DNA of 64,000 bases from contig OX638372.1 of the NCBI GenBank assembly GCA_951812925.1, forward strand, positions 2,418,001 to 2,482,000, in the 5' to 3' direction. Of this stretch, positions 1 to 11,005 are shown piece by piece. The DNA is from Calliopum simillimum. Its lineage: Eukaryota > Arthropoda > Insecta > Diptera > Lauxaniidae. The position numbers and the translations under genes are program-made. Every line of letters begins with the position of its first letter. Position 1 is the stretch's first letter. Under the pieces are notes generated by a model. That model saw nothing but the letters and a program-made list of their open reading frames with translations. It made no database searches and was not told where the DNA came from.

Positions 1-1290
1 CACACTGAAATGCCAAGTTTTGCTAATGACGAGCATTTTTCACACCTACCGTTTTCTTGAAAGAGATTGCAAAAAGGGAAAACTTGCAAGCATTTAGCAC
101 CAGCTCTGCAAGAAACAACAACAACAACAACAACAAGCGCTCATGAAATAGGAAAATTAAAGGAAAAAACAACAACAACAGCAAAAGTACTGCAAAAGTA
201 TAAAAAAATTGTTGGAAGAAACTTTTCCGAAAAGCAAAACGCACACGAGCAATAAAAGTGTGGCGCAACGGCCTCATCACCGCTGCTGCTGCCACTGCCG
301 CTTCCACTTCTGATGATGACGTGTTTCCGGTTGTGTTCCGCATCATGTCGTCTTGTCTGTTGCCTTCAACGATGACAAGCGAAATGTTGCCGCTGCCGTT
401 TGTTGCCATTGCTGCTGCTGCTGCTGCAAAACTTTCTGAGTCCCTTTTTTTACTCCAAGTTAGAGGAGTCCTTTTCGCCTTTGCTTGGGCATTACTTTGG
501 TTTGCCTTTCTAGGCTTAGCAGCAACAACTACAACAACAACATCAGAGACAGCAGCAGCAACAGCAAAAGCAGCAGTAGAAGCGCATTAACGCAAAGTAA
601 AAAGGAACCCTCATCCAGTTGTCAAAAATATATATAAAAAAATAAAATTAAAAAAAAAAAAATATGAATTCGAGAAATACCCACGTCAAGTCGTCAGCTG
701 AAACAGCAACAGCAGAAACAACAACAACAACTAACAAAAAGTTTACAAAGAAAAAAATAGAAATGCGGGGGTGGGGGCAAAGAGGAAACAGCATTTTTGC
801 ACAAAAACAAAGCCACGACGTTTTATGTAATACGACAGGAACAACTGCAGAACAAGTGTAAATGTTGTGCCGTAGGAAGTTTTTCTATTTTGTGCTGGAT
901 TTCATCTTGAATTTTGCTGTTGCTGTTGTTGTTGTTGTTTTATTATTGCTTGCAGTTGAAAATTGCAACACTCGGTAAGTCAGTCAGTTGAGGGATTGCT
1001 CAAGTCCCCGTTGGTTGATTGGTGGTGTTGTTGCTTTTTAATGGCGGAAATAATGAAACGATTAACGGTTTGTAACGGATTGTTCTTGCTGATTGCTGTC
1101 AAATATGGAACGATGCATTTCAGTGGATTGCTATGCATGCTAATGAGTTTGCTTGAGTACGTATTTTTATCGCTACAAATGTCGAGAATTTTTCATTACA
1201 AAGAAAAAGAGGTTTTCTTTATAAAATCGACTTAAGAATTTTAGAAATTATATAAAAGAAATATATCATCATGATATAAAAATAAATATA
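1..1290. other. Triplet-repeat-rich non-coding DNA
   Basis: CAA/ACA runs (about 115-135, 530-545, 715-730), CTG/CAG runs (285-300, 410-427, 545-570) and a GTT/TTG run (915-940) sit in AT-rich sequence. The block at 258-420 is clearly more GC-rich than its surroundings and is open on both strands; a possible minus-strand exon there is listed separately. I see no other gene. Confidence 0.6.
281..409 (-). other. Possible minus-strand first coding exon (weak)
   Basis: On the minus strand an ATG at 409, preceded by an A/C-rich context, opens a frame of 43 codons beginning MATNGSGNISLVIVEGNRQD and ending in an alanine run. It stops at a possible splice donor (GTGATG at 280-275). The stretch has three N-x-S/T sites and is much more GC-rich than the flanks, which suggests exon or UTR sequence. 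The same frame stays open to position 23, but that part becomes poly-Leu/Phe, which is what antisense CAA repeats give. The plus strand is also open here (258-590) as Ala/Thr low complexity. I do not recognise the peptide. It could equally be non-coding triplet-rich DNA. Confidence 0.18.
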
Positions 1291-1294
1291 TATA

Positions 1295-2141
1295 TTGGGT
1301 GTACAACTTAAAAACCGGAATTTGACGGTGGATGTCCGTGCTAACAAATATCGTGAAAGCTCGAACTTTATATATACATATGTCATTTTGAAGGTACATT
1401 TGACAGCTGTCAAAATCAGTCAACAAAACAATTTTATCTTGTGTGCATCATTATTATTTTTCACGATGAATAACTTCGAAAATTGGAGAAAAAGACCACA
1501 TTTGCGGGAGGTTCTGTTGGGTCATTTTTTTGCAAAGAAAACTGCTGCGGAAAGTCATAGTTTAAAAGTAGTGATTTTGATGTCGAAGACAAAGAACGTC
1601 CTGGTCAGGACCAGCTAGGTGTGATCCATTATGAGCTGTTGCCAGGTGGCCAAACCATTAATGCTCAACTCTATCGTCAACAATTGATCCGATTGAAGCA
1701 GAAAATCCAGGCAGAGCGGCCAACGTATGCGACCAGACACGAGTCAATCATTTTCCACCACGATAACGCTCGGCCACATATTGCTGCCCCAGCCAAAAAT
1801 TACCTGGAAAACAACGGATGGGAAATCTATACAAATTTTTCCTCACCCGCCTTGTAGCCCAGACCTTGCACCATCAGACTACCATTTGTTCCGATCAATG
1901 CAGAATGCCCTATCAGGAATACGGTTCACTTAAGTTCAAGATATCGAAAATTGGCTCGATTCATTTTTGGCCGCCAAGCCGGCGCAATTTTTTTGGGATG
2001 AAATTTATAAATTGCCTGAAAGATGGGGAAATGTTGTAGCTTCCAATGGACAATACTTTGAATAAAATATATTGTAACATTTTTCCACAATAAAGCATCA
2101 AATTTCGCTAAAAAATTCCGGTTTTTTAGTTGTACACCCAA
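1295..2141 (+). mobile_element. Mariner-family element, internally deleted (copy 1)
   Basis: The element begins TTGGGTGTACAACTTAAAAA and ends with the inverted form, flanked by TA (1293-1294 and 2142-2143), the normal Tc1/mariner target duplication. The transposase remnant runs on the plus strand from the ATG at 1466. Compared with copy 2 it has lost a further ~67 bp near 1563, which shifts the frame in the DNA-binding domain. Both copies lack the whole middle of the transposase, including the first catalytic Asp. This copy is not autonomous; its ends look intact enough to be recognised by a transposase supplied elsewhere. Confidence 0.93.
1466..2065 (+). pseudogene. Mariner transposase remnant (copy 1)
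   Basis: The N-terminus reads MNNFENWRKRPHLREVLLGH, a helix-turn-helix start like other mariner transposases. A ~67-bp deletion then breaks the frame, and the frame resumes after the large internal deletion at VIHYELLPGGQTINAQ. Downstream it keeps HHDNARPHIAA, with the second catalytic Asp. A frameshift follows between WEIYTNFSSPAL and HPPCSPDLAPSDYHLF, and a TAA replaces a sense codon after SGIRFT. The C-terminal end NGQYFE is followed by the natural stop at 2063-2065. With the first catalytic Asp missing and several breaks, no active enzyme is possible. Confidence 0.9.
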
Positions 2142-2149
2142 TATTTGTG

Positions 2150-2500
2150 GGAACAGACCCAAACGGACGACTTGGCAGCCCTGACAATACGAACGAGACT
2201 TGAACGAAACAGAAATGACGAAAAGACTTTTGAGTAAACAAACGAATGGCAGTTGAAATTAGAAGTTGATGAAGAGAAGTAAAAGACGGCGGTTGTCTTC
2301 AAAAAAGTTAAGAAGTAAAACCATAGAATATTGTAAAGAAATAGAGTCGAAAGTTTAAAAAAAGATGCAAATAAGAAATAAGCTTTAAAAATAAAGACAA
2401 AGAAACATGTTGAAGAAGTAAAGCAAAAAGATACGAAAGAAGTGAAGCAGAAGGAAGTTACGAAAGTAAGTGAGAAATATTGCAAAAGAAATAAATGATA
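2150..2500 (-). repeat. Dispersed repeat, copy 1 (matches 13,390-13,685 inverted)
   Basis: Read on the minus strand, this segment matches the plus strand at about 13,390-13,685. Shared blocks include TTTCGTTCAAGTCT, the stretch around TTTATTCAAAAGT, and GTCCGTTT. The class is not clear; no coding domain is seen. It directly follows mariner copy 1. The minus-strand open frames here are low-complexity Phe/Ser and are not taken as genes. Confidence 0.5.
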
Positions 2501-3029
2501 AACTTTTTAATGAAATTAAAGAGGAAGAACGTCAGGAAAGTATAAAGCATATGAAGAACTTGCTGAAAGAAGGTATGAATAAATGGATCGGGTATGAAAC
2601 GCAGAGGGAAGTGAGTTAAAAGACATTTGAAAGAAGAGACTGTAACAGTCTTGGTCCTGATCTTGGTCATTAGGTCCAGTGTTTGGTTTTTGAACTTGGT
2701 TTTGAAGAAATTTCTAAAGATTGTTGAGCATTCAAAACTTTCCAAAACCTTATTTTTCCAAACCACATAAAATTGCTTATATAAAAACCGTATGTAACGC
2801 TGTTTTCCAACGAATATAGAATTTGATATTTGATAGTTATTGACATTTCATTTGTACAAGTAAGACTTGAGGTCTCTTAAAGTACATTAATTGTATCAAT
2901 TATAACGAAAACAGTGTAATACCTTAATATCAATAATAATAATTAACGAAAGAGAGAATGATGGAGATTAAAACTATTGCAATAAGACGAAAGAAAATTT
3001 AAGTGGAGAAAAGGGTAGCTTAAGATAGA
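2501..3029. other. AT-rich DNA with a small CTTGGT cluster
   Basis: Non-coding. At 2,648-2,705 there are several CTTGGT/GATCTTGGT words like those that fill the element at 45,798-46,281. Nothing else is recognised. Confidence 0.5.
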
Positions 3030-3890
3030 TTAAGAACAAAGAAGCCTAACTACTACCAGTTTAAAGCATTTTGGACGACTTTCGGATTTTATCACATTTG
3101 GTAATGAGTTCCATAGATTAACGACACTAACAAAAAACATTTTAGAGAACACACGAATGTTGAAATCAGGTACTATAAGATTGCAGGTGCGCGTAGATTG
3201 TGCGAAACGTAGTTTTTCATATAAGTAATTCGGGCATCGTTTATGAATTTGCCTATGTAAGAATATAAGATTGCGTACGCGGAGAAAATTTATAAGACTA
3301 CCATTAAGAATTTTGACGCATATTCCGATATATGATCATATCTTCTCTTGCAGAAAATATATCTAGCTGAGTTGTTTAGTGCCAGCTGCAACTTTTGCCT
3401 TGATGCACTATCAGGGTTACCGAAAACCAGTTCACTATATGAAATAAGTGGTATTATTAAGGATCGCACTAGCTTTATTTTGGTATGTTGTGGAATAAAT
3501 ACAGCAGTGCACCAGAGCTGTTTAAAATATTATATATTTTACTGATACTAAAGTTGGTATGGTCTACACAAGTAAAGTTTGAGTTAAGTTTAAAACCCAA
3601 ACTGACGACTGTCGTGCTAAATTTTATAGTAGTTCCTGCAATGCTCAGGGTTGAGACATTACTCATATCATATCTGCTAGGCGAGATAGCTAAAGAATTT
3701 GTATTGGAGGCATTTAGACGCAAACAATTTTGTTGGGCCCAAACATATACGGAATCCAGGTCTTCCTGCATTCTGTAAATAAGATCTTCAGAGAGGCCTA
3801 TAGGTCGTGACAAATTCACTTGCGCATCGTCCGCATACAGATGGATCTTAACATTTTTACATTTTACAATTTGATGTTCTGATACTGAGG
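3030..3890 (-). pseudogene. Non-LTR retrotransposon 3' end, reverse transcriptase remnant
   Basis: Minus-strand reading gives KIHLYADDAQVNLSRPIGLS, with the YADD catalytic motif of reverse transcriptase near 3,822-3,839. It continues through a typical LINE thumb region (WAQQNCLRLNASNT, SLGFKLNSNFTCVDH). After a stop and frame change it reads IPLISYSELVFGNPD and LALNNSARYIF, then a further shift leads to VVNLWNSLPN, the usual end of such RT proteins, with a terminal stop at 3032-3030. Upstream domains are absent: the copy is 5'-truncated at about 3,890, as is normal for LINEs. At least two stops and frameshifts make it dead. A jockey/CR1-like clade is likely but not established. Confidence 0.85.
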
Positions 3891-4325
3891 GTATCAGTGA
3901 TGCCAACTCAATATTTTTCGACATTTTTGAACTTTTACTGATTTCTTCCATGTATTTCAATGCTTTGAACTTTTCCAATATTTTCGATGTTTTTTGATAT
4001 TTTTGAGCTCTTACCAATATATAAGATGTTTTTTGACACTTTTATACATTTGCCGATGTTTAAGATATTTTTCGATACATATGGACTTTTACTGATTTTT
4101 TCGATGGAGATATTTTGATACTTTTCGGCCTTTACCAATATTTTGGATGTTTTTCAATACATTTGTACTTATATCGCTTTCTTCGATGTATTTCGATATT
4201 TTTCAATACTTTTGGACTTTTACCAATATTTTTCGATAATTTTAGACTTTCACCGGAGAAATCAGTGTATATAAATATTTTTCGATTTATTTTGCCTTTA
4301 ACTGATACTTTTGATGTGATAATTT
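3891..4325. repeat. Degenerate minisatellite
   Basis: Repeating variants of 'acttttaccaatatttttcg' occur with a loose 30-40 bp period, the copies being imperfect. Read on the minus strand they give a pseudo-protein of repeated SKNI..IGK words, a by-product of the repeat and not a gene. It abuts the truncated 5' end of the LINE remnant. Confidence 0.75.
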
Positions 4326-6117
4326 TATGGAAATAAATAAATATATTGGAGCATCTATTTGCGGCGCATTATTTAAAAATGAGTTTTCGCTGTTTGCTTT
4401 TTTAGTGCTTTCTTGCTTAAAAGAACTAATTTTTATCATTCATGTTAGTGGAATAAGTGATATAAAGCAATTTGTTGTTTTTGTTAATTTGCGAATAGTC
4501 CCGAGTGAAAAATTAAACAAAACCCAAGCAAAGCCGGGTAAAACAGCTAGTTAACTACAAATTAACAAAACTGTAAAGGTCTTGATTATCATCGTCTTGG
4601 TCTTGGACTCAATTTATAGACTAATTCAATAGGTAAACTTTTTTTAGTTTTTATTTCAGTTAGGGTTTTTCGAGCTTTATTTATTCATTGAGGGATAACT
4701 TATTATTATAACATGACATTAAAAAAAAAAAAAAAAAATGCATACCGATTACTTACCAAAGTGGTTACTCGTAGTAGAATTTAGAAACACCCACGCGCTC
4801 GGAATGCAACTTTGTCACGGTGTCAGTGTTTAAGTGCCAGCAGCAATAAACATGATGTTAAAACAAAACTAAAACTAAATTCAGTCATAATCATTTGCAC
4901 ATCCCAAGGAAAACATCGTAGATACGGCTCATATCAAAACACGTCCCTTTGTGCCCCTGCTCCGCTCCGCTCCTCTTTCTCACTACTGAGTACACCTGCA
5001 GGATCGCTTTGTGTTTTTGAAAAGTAACGCTTTAAATGTGTTGTCTCAGTTTTAAACGACGTCGACAAAAACTTGTGCATGTGCTTAAGTGTCAGTGTAT
5101 TTGTGCAAGTGTGTGTGTGTGTTTGTGTGTGGTAAACGCAGTTGAATGGCATTTCTTTACACAAGTGGCATGCGGAAGTGTTGTTCTGCTCTTGTGCATG
5201 TTCGCAGACATGTTGAAAAAAATTACACAGAGAGAACGAAAAGAAGTGTAAAAGCGTTGTTGGTTGGCTTTTGTTGGATGGGCATGAAAGAGGAAATGAG
5301 AAAAAATAAAATCTAAAAACTTGGCAAATGAAACAGGAAACAAGAAAACATTGCAAAAGCAACAAAACCTTTTCAATAAACATTGCACACAGGCCACACA
5401 AAATGTGAAAAAAAAACGCAACAAAAAGACTTCAAATGATGAAAAGCGCTTGAAAGAAAGCAACATTAAAATGAGGAAAATTTTTTAAACGGTATATTTT
5501 TCTTAAAGATTTTTAAAGTGGAGAAAGCACGAAACCCAAGATTTTGTTTAAATATCGCTATGAAGGATATCGACATTTTTTGAAAGAAGTTTCTAAACGG
5601 CATGCGAGCAAAGCTGATGAATCAATTCGAATTTTCAATCCAATAGCAAAATCAATTTCACAAAAAACAAATTCAGCAGAAAAAATTTTAGCTGCGTGGC
5701 AGCGACCTATGTCGAAATTGGCGCACAGCAAACGTGGCCATTAAGCGCTTGTAAATTGGCAGGAACATGGCCATATTGGTGGAGTTTTTTTTGTGCAAAC
5801 ATTTTAATTAAGTTCTATGTAGCTGGCGAAATTGAAATTTGTAACTGAAAATTAAGAAAAAAATAAAAATGGTAGAAAGAAAGCAAAAGGGATGTTGCAA
5901 GTAAAACAGAAGAAAGTGTAAACTGGAGGATATCTAAAACACACAAAAAGACGGTGATAAAATCAAAGTAGTAAATGGGACTTAGCAAAAAAAAAAAAAA
6001 AAAAAAACCGGAAGAGTTCTCTAGATGAAAATACCGGCAATAATTAAAGTGGTCTATTCATATGTATTTTCCCCCACTGAATCCGAGGTCAGAATTGCTC
6101 ATACACCCTCAATATTT
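4326..6117. other. AT-rich DNA without a recognised gene
   Basis: Contains a short CTTGGT cluster (4,577-4,606), poly-A at 4,721-4,738, TG-rich microsatellite sequence at 5,090-5,130 and poly-A at 5,986-6,007. A 66-codon Lys-rich open frame (5,544-5,744, plus) has no motif I recognise and is not called a gene. Confidence 0.55.
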
Positions 6118-6325
6118 AGGCTAATCTTGATGAAGATCTACGATTGACACAAATATGATTGCTGACAATTTGGCATTAAATGCCAATGTGTTGCGAATAT
6201 TGAATAATGATCTGACGTACAAAAAGAAATCTACTCGATGGGTTTCATGAATTTCAAATGATTTCCAAAAAGAAGCTGAAGAACACTTTGCCCAATATTT
6301 CCCAAATAAATTCGAAAACGGTAGA
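6118..6325 (+). pseudogene. Mariner transposase fragment
   Basis: Allowing one frame change, the plus strand reads DEDLRLTQ then IIADNLALNANVLRILNNDL, YKKKSTRWVS and FQKEAEEHFAQYF. This lines up with the DNA-binding/linker region of the decayed mariner at 11,006-12,314, which reads IIAEELGLNAMAVSQILKND, EKSARWVPR and QKEACVRFAKYF in its frames. Neither catalytic domain nor terminal repeats are visible. It is an older fragment of the same or a close mariner lineage, not the lineage at 1,295 or 8,281. Confidence 0.75.
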
Positions 6326-6706
6326 TCTAGCAAAATCGCAAATTGTTGAAAATACAGAAAAAAAGGAAACTTCGTCACTACTCATACGTCATGCAAACAC
6401 TGCTGAAATAACATGTAACTTTATAGTTGTGTCTGAGATAGAAGAAATTTGCCAAGCACCATTTTTCCATGTTAATGCAGATATTGAAAGTCTTCTAAAA
6501 CACGATTTTGAATTCTGTTTTTAGAAGTGGATCTGCAGCCTAAAAAATGCATCAGTATGAATGCCAGAAAAGATAGAAAAGAATAAAGATTAAAACTAAA
6601 TGAACAAAAATATTTCTCTTGTGTTTCTTCTAACCTATACAGCGGACTTTTGTTTTTCCCTAAGTATCTTTATGTAGTATCGAAAAATTTTAAAATCGTC
6701 ATTCGG

Positions 6707-7637
6707 CACGGTGCTCTTGAACAGTCGATAGGTTTTTTGAATATGTGGAGAAAATCTGTGAATGGGGTTTCATTTGTATTAGTTAAGTGATCTGAAAAAT
6801 GCAAACCCCGAAATCGTAGCTGATCATCCCCGCGAAATATCGCAAAAATACATATCCCATATAAAAAAAAACGCAACAAACAAATATCGAAGAAATTATA
6901 TTTAATGTATTTTGCAATGCTTAATCCGAATCCGGCCTAAAAATTGCTATATCTCATACGGTCTTTGAGATATCTTAGCATAAGCAAGGAAAAAATACCG
7001 TTTATGCTATATTTTGAAGCTATATAACTATAATATAGAACATTTATACGCAAAATTCGATACGTTATCTAAAAAATCCAATTTTTTTCTTTAAAACCTC
7101 ATTTAAATTACGTCAATAACTTAATTTTTCTCCGAAATATCGTAGACTGAAATAATGACAAAACACGTTTTTTGCACTTTTTTAACTTTTTAGGTTAGGA
7201 TATCTCCGAGAAAAATGAAGATATCGACACTAAGGTTTAGAAGATTAATTAGAGCTTTCCATTTCTGCATCAGAATTTACAGATATATGTCCCGTCCAAA
7301 ACACAGCAATAAAACATAGCATCGGCTTTTTTTCCTTGTTTAGGGTAAGATATCTCAAAAACCGTATGAGATACAGCAATCCTCACGCTGGATTCAGATT
7401 TACCATTGCAAAATACATTAAACATAACTATTTTTAAATTTGTTTGTTGCGTTTTTTTTTTTTCTGAATTTTTTTTGTTTTATATGGGATATGTATTTTT
7501 GCGATATTTCGCGGGGATGATCAGCTACGATTTCCGGGCTTGCATTTTTTAGACCACTAAACTAATGCAAATGAAACCCCATTCATAGATTTTCTCCACA
7601 TATTCAAAAAACCTATCGACTGTTCAAGAGCACCGTG
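6707..7637. mobile_element. Foldback MITE, CAC...GTG ends, copy 1
   Basis: Starts CACGGTGCTCTTGAACAGTC and ends with the inverted form; the inverted arms are near 290-310 bp, with a non-palindromic middle. Flanks are TCGG on both sides (6703-6706 and 7638-7641), a 4-bp target duplication. The second copy at 31,619 has a different 4-bp duplication (AATG), which confirms the boundaries. No transposase frame is present. CAC...GTG ends with 4-bp duplications fit the CMC (CACTA/Mirage/Chapaev) group, Chapaev in particular; Transib also has CAC-type ends but makes 5-bp duplications. Confidence 0.9.
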
Positions 7638-7788
7638 TCGGTAAGCAAAAAAGAATGAGAATTAATTTGTTTAATGAATCGGAAATGGTTAGTTTTTACA
7701 TTGAGAATAAATATTAAATTAGCTTTTAGTGAAATTATTCAAAAAATTATTCAATAAATGGGAATCCCTTCAAGAAATAAATTGGCGT

Positions 7789-8270
7789 TTCCACAGAAAG
7801 GTAAACCATGAGCCAAATATTTAAATCATCATATCCCTGAAACTATTTAGCGTACATTATTGAGTTTTAGTGCATATGTAAAAAGTGCCAAAACAAATAT
7901 TGTATACTGAGAAAAATAGGGGTATCACGCCCCACAAAAATCACTTCATCATATCGTGCGTTAACCGCCAGAAAGACTCAACCGACAAAAATCAAATTTT
8001 ACAATAGAATTTTTTTTATAATTTTCTTTGCATACATTGTTGTGCTGAAGTCAAAATTGCTTTTGCTATAACTTCAAAATGGTAATTTGAACAGTTATGA
8101 AATAATTTCAAGAAAACGAAAATTTGAAATTGTGTCGGTTAAGTCTTTTTGGCGGTTAGGGCTCGATAACTCTGAATATAGCTAACGAACCGGATTGAGA
8201 TTTGATATATATGTACAGTACGCTATGCCAAATAATGTCCACAGGGAAAAAGAGCGATGCCAAGCCCCTA
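7789..8270. repeat. Dispersed repeat interrupted by a small MITE (copy 1)
   Basis: Matches 62,896-63,120 in direct orientation: shared words include GAGCCAAA, CTGAAACTATTTA, GCATATGTAAAAAG, CACGCCCCACAAAAAT and AAGAGCGA. In this copy the match is split by the 193-bp element at 7,964-8,156, and mariner copy 2 follows 10 bp later. The class is unknown. Confidence 0.65.
7964..8156. mobile_element. Small palindromic MITE with TA flanks
   Basis: Terminal inverted repeats ACCGCCAGAAAGACTCAACC / GGTTAAGTCTTTTTGGCGGT, flanked by TA (7962-7963, 8157-8158). 193 bp long, non-coding. It sits inside the dispersed repeat at 7,789-8,270, so it inserted after that repeat. Confidence 0.85.
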
Positions 8271-8280
8271 TAAAAAAATA

Positions 8281-9178
8281 TTGTACAACTTAAAAACCGG
8301 AATTTGATGGTGGATGTCCGTACTAACAATATCGTGAAAGCTCGAACTTTATATATATGTCATTTTGAAGGTACATTTGACAGCTGTCAAAATCAGTCAA
8401 CAAAACAATTTTGTGCATCATTATTATTTTTCACGATGAATAACTTTGAAAATTGGAGAAAAAGACAGCATTTGCGGGAGGTTCTGTTGGGTCATTTTTT
8501 TGCAAAGAAAACTGCTGCGGAAAGTCATAGTTTGCTTGTAGAAGTTTATGGGGACTATGCTCCAGCTGAATCAAGCTGTCGTGAGTGGTTTCGACGGTTA
8601 AAAAGTGGTGATTTTGATGTCGAAGACAAAGAACGTCCTGGTCAGGACCAGCTAGATGTGATCCATTATGAGCTGTTGCCAGGTGGCCAAACCATTAATG
8701 CTCAACTCTATTGTCAACAATTGATCCGATTGAAGCAGAAAATCCAGGCAGAGCGGCCAACGTATGCGACCAGACACGAGTCAATCATTTTCCACCACGA
8801 TAACGCTCGGCCACATATTGCTGCCCCAGTCAAAAATTACCTGGAAAACAACGGATGGGAAATTTATACAAATTTTTCCTCACCCGCCTTATAGCCCAGA
8901 CCTTGCACCATCAGACTACCATTTGTTCCGATCAATGCAGAATGCCCTATCAGGAATACGGTTCACTTAAGATCAAGATATCGAAAATTGGCTCGATTCA
9001 TTTTTGGCCGCTAAGCCGGCGCAATTTTTTTGGGATGGAATTCATAAATTGCCTGAAAGATGGGAAAATGTTGTAGCTTCCAATGGACAATACTTTGAAT
9101 AAAATATATTGTAACATTTTTCCACAATAAAGCATCAAATTTCGCTAAAAAATTCCGGTTTTTAAGTTGTACACCCAA
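8281..9178 (+). mobile_element. Mariner-family element, internally deleted (copy 2)
   Basis: Sister of the element at 1,295-2,141. The right end is complete (...GTTGTACACCCAA then TA); the left end begins TTGTACAACTTAAAAACC, with a few terminal bases lost next to TA at 8279-8280. It retains the DNA-binding segment that copy 1 lost but shares exactly the same central deletion. That deletion therefore predates the spread of both copies: this is a deleted subfamily moved in trans. Confidence 0.93.
8436..9102 (+). pseudogene. Mariner transposase remnant (copy 2)
   Basis: From the ATG at 8436 the frame reads MNNFENWRKRQHLREVLLGH and continues through LVEVYGDYAPAESSCREWFR and KSGDFDVEDKERPGQ, the mariner N-terminal helix-turn-helix region. 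It then jumps directly to DQLDVIHYELLPGG, so the linker and first catalytic Asp block are deleted. HHDNARPHIAA carries the second catalytic Asp at 8799-8801. A frameshift lies after WEIYTNFSSPAL; the next frame gives HPPYSPDLAPSDYHLF with the third catalytic position. A TAA at 8968-8970 interrupts before the C-terminal LAAKPAQFFWD and the final stop at 9100-9102. Copy 1 shares the later frameshift and TAA, so they were fixed before both copies arose. Confidence 0.9.
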
Positions 9179-9180
9179 TA

Positions 9181-11003
9181 AGATAATGTGAACTAACATT
9201 CACCTGGTTTTTTGAAAGATTTTTGTTTTAAAATTTGTATGGTGGAAAAAAATGTCCAGTGCGATCCTGATTAAAATTAAATTAAAAAAAAGTATAAATC
9301 ATTTTTGGGCAATATTAAAAAAAAAAAGTTTAAGAGACATCAATGCACAACATTGAAATATTGCCTCAGGTTTCCCTGAAATCGTCGTTTAATTTATTGG
9401 CCACGAAAACTTCTTCTGTTTTTGTCCAGTGTGACCGCCTTGGTTTTTTGCAACTATCTTGAAAACGAAAAATTGCACAAAATCAAATTCAGCACCAATT
9501 ATTGTGCTAATTTAGAGCTAAAAGCTAAGCTTATTGTTAAAATTAAAAGCCCATAGAAACGCCCATATATTTTTAGATTTTTCAAAATATTTTTTTTTTT
9601 TATATTTTTATAAATAAAAATTGCAAGTTATTTTCTTTTTGTTTTTTGTTTGTTTTTTCTTCTATACGTACTATCGACCGAGACTTTCTCTTCGGGACAC
9701 TGGAGTGAACACACAAACGCACAAAAACTCCTTCGACACTGCAACATTTAAGCATCCGCTCGTTTGTATTAAATTTCTAACTTGAATTCCCACAAACGTT
9801 GCAGCATCATCGCTAACACAGCACAGCATTCGTGATCCGGAAAATAGCAAAATTTCTAAATGTGGCATATGAATGCATGTGTGTTAGTGTGTGTGCAGTC
9901 TTGTGTCGTGGTGTGTTAAATTGGACGCATGCCAAACGCTGCCAGCAGCAGTTTGAACTTCTAAGGTGCTGCGACCAAATGACCTTCTTTTAATTCGTTG
10001 AAATTCACCTTTTTTTTGCGTTTTCTCAGCATTAACGGTAACAGTAAAGCACTACAGATACTACGGGCATCCATTCATCTGCGTGTGTGTTTTTTTAACG
10101 TTATTCAACGCTGTTTTACTAAATTTTTTTTTTTAAAATGCTGCATTTGATTTTTAAAAAGTTATTTTTTTATTTGCTTTCCATGTAGCTAGATACTGCT
10201 ATGTATTTGTGTCTGTATGTTTTGTATTTTCCACCCGCTAGGAATTATCTCACTCAAGTTTTATTTCTAGTGAAACTAAACTGTTGCAAATTTGAGGGAT
10301 CTTTGTCAATTTGAGTTTATCTGGCATACTTTCTCATTGGACTACTTAGCGAATCAAAAAACATATCGTCAAGTGAATTTGGGCCTCTCATTTCTCGTAG
10401 CAAAACGAAAAGAAACATGTCATTATTTCTATCTTGTTTGTTAAAGAGTTTAGCTAAATATTTACTTAATTTCCTGCAGGGTCAATGCCTGTGTTTCTGA
10501 CTGCTTGCGTATCGTTGTAAGTGAAACAAATTTCGTTAAGTGTGTGAAAATTCGTTTACAATGTGCAAGGAGCAGCTGCGTATGTTTAACAATTTTGTAT
10601 TTGTATCTCCGTGTACGTGTGTATATCGATGTGTACGACGTACGTCCGTGTGAAATAGGGTTAAGTGCAGTTTAAGTCCTCAAATTGCATTCTCAATCCA
10701 TTTAAGTTGGAAAAATTGAATTTTTAACCAATTTATAACTTGATCTCTGTATTCTTAAAGACTGTCCATACGTCATGGTGTTACCGAAGACTGTGTGGGC
10801 GTTAAGACGCAATGCCGTGATAGCTGAACTATGCGTACTGAGCTTTCTTTGAAGCTTTGATATGTGAAAAAATCTTTACGATAAAGTTATGACGAGAAAA
10901 TTTCGGAAGGGCAAACATTTTTTTTTTTTTTTTTTTGAGTTAAGGGTTTTTCTATAACTCGGTTACTTGTAGTCGTGGCCGAAAACTATCCTAAGTTGAT
11001 ACG
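9181..11003. other. AT-rich DNA without a recognised gene
   Basis: Poly-T (9,589-9,601; 10,918-10,936) and short GT-rich runs (9,880-9,910; 10,080-10,093) only. No coding frame, RNA gene or clear repeat boundary seen. Confidence 0.5.
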
Positions 11004-11005
11004 TA

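Noticed and set aside
3475..4017. 180-codon minus-strand frame taken as one protein
   Set aside because: Its first ~40 codons come from the adjacent minisatellite; only the part after about 3,890 is reverse transcriptase. It is described as a truncated LINE remnant.
4934..5466. Minus-strand Cys/Phe/Thr-rich frames (124-155 codons)
   Set aside because: Overlapping frames in two registers over pyrimidine-rich and CA-repeat DNA with no motif or splice support; low-complexity chance frames.
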